DNA from: a virus
DNA: 64,000 nt
Direction: 5' to 3' (one strand)
Virus record (IMG/VR): IMGVR_UViG_3300017767_002783
Location: 1 to 64,000 of that record
The notes below the pieces were generated by a model, which ran no database searches, was not told the DNA's origin, and saw only the letters and a program-made list of their open reading frames with translations. Position numbers and translations under genes: made by a program. Numbering within the stretch: position 1 is the stretch's first letter; each line of letters begins with the position of its first letter. Positions 43,213-50,956 of this stretch are shown piece after piece.

Positions 43213-44942
43213 TGGATAAATTAACAAGAGAATTGATAAGAGATTTACTACCCGAAGAAGATAGACCTAAGATTAAAAAGATTGTAGGAATCTATGGTGG
43301 TAGGTATCAACCATTTGGCCCACATCACTTAAAAACTTACAAGTGGTTAAAGTCAAAGGTAGATGATGCTTACATCACCACATCAGACATCAAAAAACCA
43401 CCAAAACACCCTATGAATTACAGAGAAAAACTTCGTCATATGGTAAAGATGGGTGTTCCTAAGAATCGTATTATAAAGGAAAAAGTTCCATTAGTGGCAA
43501 ATAATGTGCTAAAAAAATACGATTCCGAGACTACAGCCGTGATATATATATTTGGAGCTAAGGATGCTGGTAGATTGGCAGGTGGTAAAAAGAAAAGTGG
43601 TGGTTTATCGTATTTCCAAGATTATAGAAAACACAAGAATAATCTAAAAGGATATGAGGAACACGGATACTTTATGGTAGCTCCACATCAATCAGTTAGG
43701 GTTGGTGGAAAAGAAGTTAGTGGAACGGTAATGAGAGAATTACTCGGTTCACCTAAAATAGATGATAAAGAAAGACCTAAATTATTTAAACAGGCATTTG
43801 GTTATTTCGATAAAGGTGTTTATCAAATGATGACCAACAAGTTTAGAAAGTTATTTGAGATCAAAGAAAATTTACTTACAGAAAGATTAGTAGCCGCTAG
43901 AAACAAAGGACACTTGAAGAATGGTGGTAAGACAGCACTAACCACAGGTGGAATAATTTCAAAGTTTAAAGGTAGGGGGGATATATCGGACGCATTTAGT
44001 TTTGCTATGAAGGATTTGGAAAAGGCCATCGGTTCTCTTTCTGAAAAACAAAGAAACAGAATATTCAAGAATGGTAAGGCTTGGATGAATCTTGAGGTTA
44101 TGTGGCCAAAGTCATCTAATGTGATAAATTATGACAAGGCAGAAATCGTATTTCACGGAGCACTCGAATATGATGATGAAGGAAATGCAATTGGAGAGGT
44201 CAAAGATAGTGCAAGAATGTTAGCTGGTATGATTAAACAAGTCAACCAAAACATACAGAAACGATATAAGATTGGAAAACCTAATTTTTTAACCGTACCT
44301 AAACATCAAAATTTTGAAAAGAAGAAAAAGTATTTTATAAATAAGTTAAATAGATTACAGAAACAATATAACTTAAAAGATAGTGATTCACTTTCAGTAT
44401 ATCACCAAACCTATTGGGAAGAATTTATATTTAATGCAGCAAAACAACACGGATTTACAATTCCAAAGGCACCATTAAAAAAATTAACTAAAAGATGGGC
44501 ATTTTTTGATAAGTCGTATAAAGTTCCAATGATTAAAAAAGATTTTAAAAATCATCCTGAATTTTTAGATTGGGTATTGACTACGGATAAAGTAGACCAC
44601 GCAAAAATGGTTAAAAAGAATATGAAACCATTTGAGGAATTGTTCTTTGAAGTTGGTGCAGAAATAATGACAAATGTAAGTGGTTGGTTAGCAGCAAATC
44701 CTGACTCTACGGTTCAACGAGTAAAGAAACAATTAGATGCAGCAATTAAAGATGTGAGAAGTAAAAAGGATTTGAAAAAACTTAACACATTAAAATTACA
44801 ATTGGATAAATTAAATAAGATTGGTGGTCTGAAGGCAATAGTTCCAAGTGAAGGAATAGTTTTTAAATACAACGGAAAGACATTTAAATTTACAGGAGCA
44901 TTTGCACCTATTAATCAAATAACAGGATTGATGACATTCTAA
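43212..44942 (+). CDS. NMNAT-like nucleotidyltransferase fused to the C-terminal half of a ligase-like protein
   Basis: 576 residues. VGIYGGRYQPFGPHHLKTYKW (residues ~19-39) is a nucleotidylyltransferase G-x-(F/Y)-x-P-x-H-x-x-H motif; SVRVGGKEVSGTVMRELL is the matching later S-x-T-x-(V/I)-R segment. After NLLTE (Glu224) the protein abruptly becomes LVAARNKGHLKNGGKTAL, followed by AWMNLEVMWP and AEIVFHGALEYDDEG, which I recognise as the interior of a covalent-nucleotidyltransferase/ligase-like marine phage protein whose K-x-D-G motif is missing here and lies at the end of the gene at 46653. N-terminal DLLPE may be a capsid cleavage site. Fusion and loss are directly visible; ligase activity is inferred. 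Confidence 0.72.
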   Translation: MDKLTRELIRDLLPEEDRPKIKKIVGIYGGRYQPFGPHHLKTYKWLKSKVDDAYITTSDIKKPPKHPMNYREKLRHMVKMGVPKNRIIKEKVPLVANNVLKKYDSETTAVIYIFGAKDAGRLAGGKKKSGGLSYFQDYRKHKNNLKGYEEHGYFMVAPHQSVRVGGKEVSGTVMRELLGSPKIDDKERPKLFKQAFGYFDKGVYQMMTNKFRKLFEIKENLLTERLVAARNKGHLKNGGKTALTTGGIISKFKGRGDISDAFSFAMKDLEKAIGSLSEKQRNRIFKNGKAWMNLEVMWPKSSNVINYDKAEIVFHGALEYDDEGNAIGEVKDSARMLAGMIKQVNQNIQKRYKIGKPNFLTVPKHQNFEKKKKYFINKLNRLQKQYNLKDSDSLSVYHQTYWEEFIFNAAKQHGFTIPKAPLKKLTKRWAFFDKSYKVPMIKKDFKNHPEFLDWVLTTDKVDHAKMVKKNMKPFEELFFEVGAEIMTNVSGWLAANPDSTVQRVKKQLDAAIKDVRSKKDLKKLNTLKLQLDKLNKIGGLKAIVPSEGIVFKYNGKTFKFTGAFAPINQITGLMTF

Positions 44943-45205
44943 TGGAAGATTTCGAAGATATACAAGAAATCTTTAAGATGAAAAAAATGAATAATATTAA
45001 ATTTATTATTAATATTATTGGTTTGGTAGGTGCATTAGGTGGTGGATGGTACAAGTTAGAAAATAGAGTATCAACATTAGAAACACAGATAGAACAAGAA
45101 AATAGTGTTAAGGCAATACAAGCCGAATTAGAATTAATGAAAAGAGATCAAGAACTTGAGGACTTAAAATTTAAGTTTAAACTTGATTCGTTACAAAGGA
45201 GTTAG
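44942..45205 (+). CDS. Small membrane-anchored protein
   Basis: 87 residues. After ~20 charged residues, IKFIINIIGLVGALGGGWYKL forms one predicted membrane segment, followed by a coiled coil (VSTLETQIEQENSVKAIQ... to the C-terminus). Short type II membrane proteins with a coiled coil occur among phage spanins, holin-associated proteins and virion-anchoring proteins; no lysis enzyme is visible nearby. One-base overlap with the upstream gene (TAATG). Function unknown. Confidence 0.62.
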   Translation: MEDFEDIQEIFKMKKMNNIKFIINIIGLVGALGGGWYKLENRVSTLETQIEQENSVKAIQAELELMKRDQELEDLKFKFKLDSLQRS

Positions 45206-45208
45206 AGT

Positions 45209-45805
45209 ATGAGTGATAGTATTTTATCAACTAATCACAGAGAACGAGAAAGACAAATAGAAAATATTAAGCGTGTTGCTCGTGGTGATAAAGTTGAGAA
45301 AAAGATTTATGTTCAGATGGAAGATTTGGACGAAAAGAAAAAAAGAGAAGAAGAAGTAAGATTAGAACGAGAAAAGAAAAATGAACGCTCAGCTGCATTA
45401 AAGGATGCTAGAATGCCTTGGTTTTGTCCTAAGTGTAAAAAGGTAATGAAAAAACGATTAGATGATAAGATGTATAGATTACATCAACATTGTTTTGATT
45501 GTCAAATAACATTTGAAAATAAACTTCGTATCGAAGGAAAATACGAGAAGTGGGAAGAAAGTAAGGTGTTAAACAACCAACTTTCTTATATACGAGACCA
45601 AATTTCAAGTATAGAAGATTGGAAAGTAGAGGCTTCTAAACCAGTAGAGATTTATGATTCGGTTGGTGTTAAAGAAATAGAACTACAACAAGAAAAGTGG
45701 AGTCAGAATAAGGAACAAGTTGAAAAAATGTCTACCGAGGCCCTCGAAGAATTAAATAAAATTAAAGAAGAAGTTGAAGAAAAACTCAATAGTTTAGAAG
45801 TTTAA
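45209..45805 (+). CDS. Zinc-ribbon-like protein with coiled coil
   Basis: 198 residues with AAAGGAGTTAGAGT before the ATG. Residues ~72-100 contain WFCPKCKKVMKKR and HQHCFDCQI, two C-x2-C pairs (with a His between) forming a likely zinc ribbon. The flanks are highly charged helices, including a long C-terminal coiled coil. Perhaps a DNA- or RNA-binding factor or a virion assembly adaptor. I do not recognise a family. It ends the sub-operon; a promoter-like motif follows. Confidence 0.6.
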   Translation: MSDSILSTNHRERERQIENIKRVARGDKVEKKIYVQMEDLDEKKKREEEVRLEREKKNERSAALKDARMPWFCPKCKKVMKKRLDDKMYRLHQHCFDCQITFENKLRIEGKYEKWEESKVLNNQLSYIRDQISSIEDWKVEASKPVEIYDSVGVKEIELQQEKWSQNKEQVEKMSTEALEELNKIKEEVEEKLNSLEV

Positions 45806-45813
45806 TATTTATA
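45805..45813 (+). promoter_or_regulatory. Promoter-like motif ATATTTATA
   Basis: AATATTTATATG overlaps the stop of the zinc-ribbon gene and lies 32 bases before the GTG start at 45845, about the same spacing as the copies at 39227 and 52860. A second AT-rich stretch (CTATATATAT) follows. Candidate late-type promoter based on recurrence only. Confidence 0.4.
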
Positions 45814-45844
45814 TGTGTGAAACTATATATATCGGAGAAAATAA

Positions 45845-46105
45845 GTGATTAAAATGAAGAAAATATTAGAAGAAAAGGTAGACCTTGATGATATTTCTAT
45901 GAATCACCAAAAATTACTAAGGGTTGGAAGTAATTACATTTATAAGGCACGAGATGGGAAACTTTGGTATGAACTTGAGGATGATATTAAAAAGAGTAAG
46001 AATAGAACTTTAATGAGATACTTTAAAAAATATGATGAAGCTCGTCTTAAACTTCAAAATGCTGGTGCAATGTTAACCAGGGCATTTGATTTGGAAAAAA
46101 GATGA
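45845..46105 (+). CDS. Small hypothetical protein with capsid-targeting-like N-terminus
   Basis: 86 residues, GTG start after CGGAGAAAATAA. MIKMKKILEEKVDL gives the targeting pattern with L-E-E (Glu10). The rest, including LLRVGSNYIYKARDGKLWYELED and MRYFKKYDEARLKLQ, forms a compact beta-hairpin plus helices of unknown function. ATG of the next gene overlaps its stop (ATGA). Possibly a packaged protein. Confidence 0.6.
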   Translation: MIKMKKILEEKVDLDDISMNHQKLLRVGSNYIYKARDGKLWYELEDDIKKSKNRTLMRYFKKYDEARLKLQNAGAMLTRAFDLEKR

Positions 46106-46656
46106 TTAAATTAAAAGAATTAATAGTAGAACGAATTGTAACACATAGTGACTTTCATAAAGTCATAAATATGGCTAAAAAGGCAACTGGCGCTAAACCT
46201 AAAATACCATCAAAAACAATAAAACTTTGTAAAGAAGTAATGAAAGATGGTTTTCATAAATTAGATTATAGAGGTAAGCCTGGTAAGAAAAGACAACCTA
46301 CTAACTTAATGTATCAGTATTACGCTTATGTACAAGGATGGGGACATTCTAAATACAAAAATGATTGGGATTGGAGAAGTGATAAAGGTGATAAGATTTT
46401 AAATTGGGTTCAAACATCAGGATATAATGATGGTATATTTGATTATGATTATTTAAAGTACCATGTAAATACTGATATGCAAGCATCGCAAGTTGTAGGA
46501 AATATCAGACCTGGTTCAAAAGATGAAGAACCAGCTTACTATTTAGTTAAAGATTATTTAAATAGTTTTAGTGCAAGACGAGGTGGTAGAGATGAGGATA
46601 TGTTAGTTGCTAAAGTTCAATGGTGGTTAGATAAAAACAAAGTTGAAACAAGATGA
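46102..46656 (+). CDS. Hypothetical protein with capsid-targeting-like N-terminus
   Basis: 184 residues. MIKLKELIVERI matches the capsid-targeting pattern with I-V-E at Glu10. The body contains KKATGAKPKIPSKTIKLC, NLMYQYYAYVQGWGHSKY and KDWDWRS-like segments, then a C-terminal VAKVQWWLDKNK. Mostly helical and basic. It sits in the cargo block between another targeted protein and the ligase N-half gene. No diagnostic motif; I do not recognise the family. Confidence 0.6.
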   Translation: MIKLKELIVERIVTHSDFHKVINMAKKATGAKPKIPSKTIKLCKEVMKDGFHKLDYRGKPGKKRQPTNLMYQYYAYVQGWGHSKYKNDWDWRSDKGDKILNWVQTSGYNDGIFDYDYLKYHVNTDMQASQVVGNIRPGSKDEEPAYYLVKDYLNSFSARRGGRDEDMLVAKVQWWLDKNKVETR

Positions 46657-47402
46657 GAGATTACTTAAAAGAATTTAGTGATGATGTCATTGGTGATTTT
46701 TTAGTTGAGAATGATATTAAAGATATTTTAAATGAGGCTGGTTCGGCAACAAATAATGCACCAACTGATGACGGGCCACCTACATTTTACAAATCTTTGG
46801 GACAATACAAATCCGAGTCTGAAGATTGGATACAATCATTACAGAATGATTTAGGTTGGAAAGTAATTGATTATATACTAAGTGATGGAGCAATGGATCC
46901 AGAAGAAGATTACACTATGTCACATAGAGCAACAAATCCAATATCTCACGGAGAGGTAAAAAAGTATAAAAAAACTTTACGGAATGTAATGGATAATTTG
47001 GGTTGGAAAGTCATGAAGTGGATGGGAGTTGATAAAGACCAACAAATGGCCGGCCCACCTATAGCATCAGGAATTGATGCTAAAACTCGTAAAGAAAATA
47101 ACGAAGCAGATACTGATTTAGCGGCAAAGAAAACAAAAAAGAAATTTAAAGGTGGTCGTCCAAGACTTCATGTTGAGAAATATTCACCACTTTCAAAAGA
47201 TTGGTGGGATGATGAACTTAGAGAATTAATCACAGAAGGTGGAGCATACGGACATATGGCACATCCTTTTGATGATAAAAATTTAACATTTAAAGATTTA
47301 AAAAATATCATAGAAAGAGGTTTAGGTGGTCAGTTAGATAGGGAAGATAATGTAACTGAAAAACTTGATGGACAAAACCTTATGATAAGTTGGAGAAATT
47401 AG
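46653..47402 (+). CDS. Putative internal protein ending in the N-terminal (K-x-D-G) half of a ligase-like protein
   Basis: 249 residues. Two predicted protease sites: DIKDILNEA (near residue 28) and ELITEGG (Glu195). The ~165 residues between them look like a marine-phage internal-head domain (NAPTDDGPPTFYKS, LGWKVIDYILSDG). After Glu195 comes GGAYGHMAHPFDDKN, then VTEKLDGQNLMISWRN ending exactly at the stop. Lys237-Leu-Asp-Gly240 resembles the K-x-D-G active site of covalent nucleotidyltransferases, and the expected continuation (LVAARNKGH...) is in the gene at 43212. So the 54-residue N-half is detached and downstream of its C-half. Split is seen directly; catalytic role is inferred. Confidence 0.72.
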   Translation: MRDYLKEFSDDVIGDFLVENDIKDILNEAGSATNNAPTDDGPPTFYKSLGQYKSESEDWIQSLQNDLGWKVIDYILSDGAMDPEEDYTMSHRATNPISHGEVKKYKKTLRNVMDNLGWKVMKWMGVDKDQQMAGPPIASGIDAKTRKENNEADTDLAAKKTKKKFKGGRPRLHVEKYSPLSKDWWDDELRELITEGGAYGHMAHPFDDKNLTFKDLKNIIERGLGGQLDREDNVTEKLDGQNLMISWRN

Positions 47403-48088
47403 TGAACATATTCGAAAAAGGATTGTGGAAATTAATTAACGAAGCTTCACCAACGGGTACTTCAGGATATGGTGGATCTGGAATAACCACAGGAGATGCA
47501 TGGCCCGATGGTTTATTTACCAAAAGAGGTGAAAGACGATATGTAGGACCTGCAAGTTTAACTCGTGGAATGCAACAAGTTGATTTTCCAGCATCAGATA
47601 ATATCTATGGGGGTCCTGATAGTCAGAATAATGAAAGACGGGCAAAAAGAGATGCAGGTAAACTTTACAAATATTTAAGTGATCCCGATGGTAATTCAGA
47701 AATTAAATCTGATGAGTTAAGAGATGACACACCACCATTATCACCGAGACAAAGAACTTATGGAATACACGGATTTCACAGAAAACAAGAATATACCATT
47801 CCACCTGAAACAGCAAATTTTGTAACAACTGCTCAAACTTTAATTAAACCAACAACACCACCAGAGGGAACAGAAAGTGGTGGAGTACCAGCAACACCTG
47901 AACCTGGTTCTAAGGAAATGGGAAGTGTAAGTGGATATAGACAAGCACAGCAAGGTGGAGAATCGGTATTTGCAGGTAATAAAAAATTATGGAATAAATG
48001 GAAAGACCACAGAATAATGGGTGCAGTTAAAGGTAGAGAATGGAAAGGTGGTAAGTTAGTTGATTTGTTACCTAAAGGAGTTAAATAA
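47402..48088 (+). CDS. Putative internal head protein
   Basis: 228 residues from a GTG that overlaps the previous stop (TAGTG), with GGAGA about ten bases upstream. MNIFEKGLWKLINEASP contains I-N-E (Glu14), a predicted cleavage site. The mature part is Gly/Pro/Ser-rich and probably extended (TSGYGGSGITTGDAWPDG, PPLSPRQRTYGIHG) and carries MQQVDFPASDNIYGGPDS, shared in pattern with the protein at 40354. No enzyme motif. Context favours a packaged or virion protein. Confidence 0.6.
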   Translation: MNIFEKGLWKLINEASPTGTSGYGGSGITTGDAWPDGLFTKRGERRYVGPASLTRGMQQVDFPASDNIYGGPDSQNNERRAKRDAGKLYKYLSDPDGNSEIKSDELRDDTPPLSPRQRTYGIHGFHRKQEYTIPPETANFVTTAQTLIKPTTPPEGTESGGVPATPEPGSKEMGSVSGYRQAQQGGESVFAGNKKLWNKWKDHRIMGAVKGREWKGGKLVDLLPKGVK

Positions 48089-48375
48089 TGGCCATTACAA
48101 TAGATATAAATGTTGGAGATACCATCTTAGGTGGTAGATTTAAAAACAAAAAAATTAAAGTAAAAGAAATTGGTAAAGATGATTATGGAATGCCAACAAT
48201 AAACGGAAGAAAGGTAGTTAATTTTAGAATACCAAAACCCGTTGATGAAAAAATGGTTAGGGATAAGGACGGATTCGGAAAATATAAAAAAAATGATGAT
48301 AGTGATTTTGATGAACCAGCTAAAACTAAAAAATTAGAGGGTAAATCTACATACAAACAAATAATGGAGATGTAA
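48088..48375 (+). CDS. Small conserved-looking hypothetical protein
   Basis: 95 residues. MAITIDINVGDTILGGRFKNKKIKVKEIGKDDYGMPTINGRKVV folds most simply as a small beta-barrel (SH3-like) followed by a charged tail ending STYKQIMEM. Similar short proteins accompany internal-head genes in other marine T4-like phages as far as I recall. The start ATG overlaps the upstream stop region (TAATGG). Function unknown. Confidence 0.6.
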   Translation: MAITIDINVGDTILGGRFKNKKIKVKEIGKDDYGMPTINGRKVVNFRIPKPVDEKMVRDKDGFGKYKKNDDSDFDEPAKTKKLEGKSTYKQIMEM

Positions 48376-48377
48376 AT

Positions 48378-48692
48378 ATGGACTTTTTAAAGAAACTCAT
48401 AGTTGGTATTTTAGGACTTTTTGGATTAAGTACTATTTTAAGTGCTAAAAAATCAAAAGAAGTAGAGGAACTTGGTAAAGTAATTAAAGAACAGAAGAAA
48501 AAAGAAAAAGAAGTTGCAAAGGAAGTGGAAAAATTAGAAGAAAATAAAACCAAAAACAAAAAAGAAATAACAAATTTAAAAAGAAAACTTACTCGTACTA
48601 AGAACGAGGTAAAAAAGATGGAAGTAACTTTCGAAAAGGATGCCGTAGACGATGCAGCAGCTTTTTTAAGAAAGTTTTCAAAATCTAAATAA
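48378..48692 (+). CDS. Membrane-anchored coiled-coil protein (spanin-like or virion protein)
   Basis: 104 residues. MDFLKKLIVGILGLFGLSTIL is a single N-terminal membrane segment, followed by ~70 residues of strongly charged coiled coil (KEVEELGKVIKEQKKKEKEVAKEVEK...) and a short globular tail. This topology resembles the inner-membrane spanin (Rz type), but no overlapping outer-membrane spanin or endolysin is adjacent. Lysine/glutamate content is extreme. Function is therefore tentative. Confidence 0.55.
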   Translation: MDFLKKLIVGILGLFGLSTILSAKKSKEVEELGKVIKEQKKKEKEVAKEVEKLEENKTKNKKEITNLKRKLTRTKNEVKKMEVTFEKDAVDDAAAFLRKFSKSK

Positions 48693-48716
48693 TTATATAT
48701 ATAAGGAGAAAACAAT

Positions 48717-48983
48717 ATGAGCATGCACAGAGCAACACCTACAATTCGTGCAACTGGCGATTATAATAGAATAACAAAAGTTCCTTCTTCAACAACATTT
48801 CATGCGACTGGTTCAAATGCTGGTGCAGCATTTATATGTGAAGTAGTAACTAATGTTGTTATTCATGCCGCAAATGGTGGAGTGATACCAGGAACATCTT
48901 TGTCAGCAGATACACTATATCCGATTGGAACAAAGAAAGTAGTGATTGGTGGAAGTGGTATAGTTTATGTATTACACAGATAG
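48717..48983 (+). CDS. Small putative virion protein
   Basis: 88 residues, preceded by TTATATATATAAGGAGAAAACAAT, an AT-rich promoter-like stretch joined to a strong ribosome-binding site. The sequence is low in charge and rich in Thr, Gly, Val and Ala (TPTIRATGDYN, TTFHATGSNAGAAF, GGSGIVYVLHR), predicted all-beta. This composition is common in head-decoration, head-fibre or tail proteins of phages. No homologue is recognised. Placed immediately before the terminase block. Confidence 0.6.
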   Translation: MSMHRATPTIRATGDYNRITKVPSSTTFHATGSNAGAAFICEVVTNVVIHAANGGVIPGTSLSADTLYPIGTKKVVIGGSGIVYVLHR

Positions 48984-48986
48984 GTA

Positions 48987-49367
48987 ATGAATATGAAACA
49001 CTTATGGATATTATTGTTATCCATACCATTGTTTGCACAAACAACTTTAACAGACGAACAGGTATTGGGAATAGCAAATCAAATTAAAGAATTACAATAT
49101 TCTGATAGTACTAAATCAGCTCAGATTAAAATCTACGAAGGCTTAGTAACGGAATATGAGGAACAGATGGAGTTAGATTCTTTACTACTTGTAGCAAAAG
49201 ATAAACAGATTGTCTCGATAAAGGCACAAAATGAGGCTTACATAAAAAAGGCAAAACTGGCAAAACCGAGTTGGTACGAAAATAAATGGCTATACTTTAC
49301 ATATGGGGTGGCATCAGTAACCATTCCCACTTACTTTGGAATTAAAATATTGGATATAGCAGATTAA
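48987..49367 (+). CDS. Secreted coiled-coil protein with C-terminal membrane segment
   Basis: 126 residues. MNMKHLWILLLSIPLFAQTT is a clear signal peptide ending in an A-Q type cleavage region, residues ~25-95 are coiled coil, and WLYFTYGVASVTIPTYFGIKIL is a C-terminal membrane segment. A periplasmic coiled coil anchored near both ends could be a unimolecular spanin-like lysis protein. A second in-frame ATG six bases downstream is possible. TAATG overlap with the terminase gene. Confidence 0.6.
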   Translation: MNMKHLWILLLSIPLFAQTTLTDEQVLGIANQIKELQYSDSTKSAQIKIYEGLVTEYEEQMELDSLLLVAKDKQIVSIKAQNEAYIKKAKLAKPSWYENKWLYFTYGVASVTIPTYFGIKILDIAD

Positions 49368-50944
49368 TGACTGATAATAATAAAATAAAAGAAGTAATCA
49401 AAAAAGAGTATTTAAAATGTGCTAAAGATCCAGTATATTTTTTGAAAAAGTATGCTGTCATTCAGCATCCAATGAAAGGTAAAGTTCCATTTGAGTTATA
49501 CCCATTTCAAGAAGCATCATTAAAAGATTTTAAGAATCATAATTATAATGTTATTTTGAAAGCTCGTCAGTTAGGTATATCAACATTAACTGCTGGATAC
49601 TCTTTATGGATGATGACATTTCAATCAGATAAGAACATATTGGTTATAGCAACCAAACAAGATACCGCTAAGAATTTGGTTACGAAGATTCGAGTGATGC
49701 ATGCAAACCTACCGAGTTGGGTAAGGTCACAATGTGTTGAGGATAACAAACTCTCACTTAGATATTCAAATGGTTCACAAGTAAAGGCCGTATCATCTAC
49801 TGAGGATGCAGGTCGTTCAGAGGCACTATCCTTACTCGTTATGGATGAGGCAGCATTTATCGATAAGATTGATACAATATGGACTGCTGCACAAAGTACA
49901 TTATCTACTGGTGGTCAATGTATTGCACTATCCACACCAAATGGTGTTGGTAATTGGTTTCATAAAACTTGGGTTGGTGCAGAAAATGGAACTAATGATT
50001 GGAATATGATAAAACTTCATTGGACGGTTCATCCTGAACGAGAACAAGATTGGAGAGATGAACAGGATAAGTTATTAGGACCAAGTGGAGCCGCACAAGA
50101 ATGTGATTGTGACTTCATCACTTCTGGTCGTGGTGTTATTGATGCTAGAATTTTAGAAGAATATAAAAATACTTTAATTGAAAAACCAATCGAAAAAAGA
50201 GGAATGGATAGTAACTTGTGGATATACAGACAACCTAATTATACAAAGAATTATGTAGTTGCTGCTGATGTTGCTCGTGGTGATGGACAAGACTTTTCTG
50301 CATTTCATGTAATAGAAATAGAAAATATGGAACAAGTTGCAGAATACAAGGGAAAGATTTCTACCAAAGATTTTGGTAATTTATGTATGAATACCGCTCA
50401 AGAGTATAACAACGCATTACTTGTTATTGAGAACTCAAGTATTGGTTGGGCAGCAATTCAACAAGTAATTGATAGGGAATACGAAAACCTATTTTATACA
50501 AGTAAAGATTTAAGGTATGTTGATGTCGCAAGACAAGTAACAAACCGATATAGAAATTCCGAAAGACAAATGGTTCCTGGATTCAGTATGACTATGAAAA
50601 CAAGACCATTAGTAATCGCGAAATTAGAAGAATATTTTAGAGAAAAATCTATCATCGTTCATTCAGATAGATTAATCGATGAATTATTTGTATTTATTTA
50701 TCATAATAATAGAGCTGAGGCTATGGAAGGGTACAATGATGACCTTACAATGAGTCTAGCAATAGGATTATGGGTAAGGGATACAGCACTTCGATTAAAT
50801 GCCGAAGGAATGGCATTACAAAAAACAGTCTTAAATAAAATGTTAGATTATGAAGCAGTTTACACACCATCAGATAACAAAACAGATGATTGGGTGATGG
50901 AAACTGGAAATACAAAAGAAGATCTAACTTGGTTAGTAAAATAA
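49367..50944 (+). CDS. Terminase large subunit (gp17-like)
   Basis: 525 residues. VILKARQLGISTLTAGYSLW provides the Walker A-like adenine/phosphate loop (K-A-R-Q-x-G-x-S-T), LLVMDEAAFIDKIDTIW Walker B with the catalytic Glu, ALSTPNGVGNWFHKTW the coupling motif, and YVVAADVARGDGQDFSAFHVIE the first acidic residue set of the RNase H-like nuclease, with later Asp in EGYNDDLTMS. This is the packaging ATPase/nuclease of T4-like phages. Unlike T4, tail sheath and tube genes do not separate it from the portal gene. Starts by TAATG overlap. Confidence 0.92.
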   Translation: MTDNNKIKEVIKKEYLKCAKDPVYFLKKYAVIQHPMKGKVPFELYPFQEASLKDFKNHNYNVILKARQLGISTLTAGYSLWMMTFQSDKNILVIATKQDTAKNLVTKIRVMHANLPSWVRSQCVEDNKLSLRYSNGSQVKAVSSTEDAGRSEALSLLVMDEAAFIDKIDTIWTAAQSTLSTGGQCIALSTPNGVGNWFHKTWVGAENGTNDWNMIKLHWTVHPEREQDWRDEQDKLLGPSGAAQECDCDFITSGRGVIDARILEEYKNTLIEKPIEKRGMDSNLWIYRQPNYTKNYVVAADVARGDGQDFSAFHVIEIENMEQVAEYKGKISTKDFGNLCMNTAQEYNNALLVIENSSIGWAAIQQVIDREYENLFYTSKDLRYVDVARQVTNRYRNSERQMVPGFSMTMKTRPLVIAKLEEYFREKSIIVHSDRLIDELFVFIYHNNRAEAMEGYNDDLTMSLAIGLWVRDTALRLNAEGMALQKTVLNKMLDYEAVYTPSDNKTDDWVMETGNTKEDLTWLVK

Positions 50945-50956
50945 TAAGAGGATAAA

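Noticed and set aside
43212-47402. Split ligase as a sequencing error or frameshift
   Set aside because: The halves are in reversed order and separated by four intact genes, which a simple base error cannot explain; a misassembly cannot be excluded without reads but both joins lie in otherwise clean frames.
48987-49367. Bacteroidota host inferred from the signal peptide ending LFAQ
   Set aside because: One signal peptide is weak evidence, and the frequent GGAG ribosome-binding sites are not what is expected in Bacteroidota.
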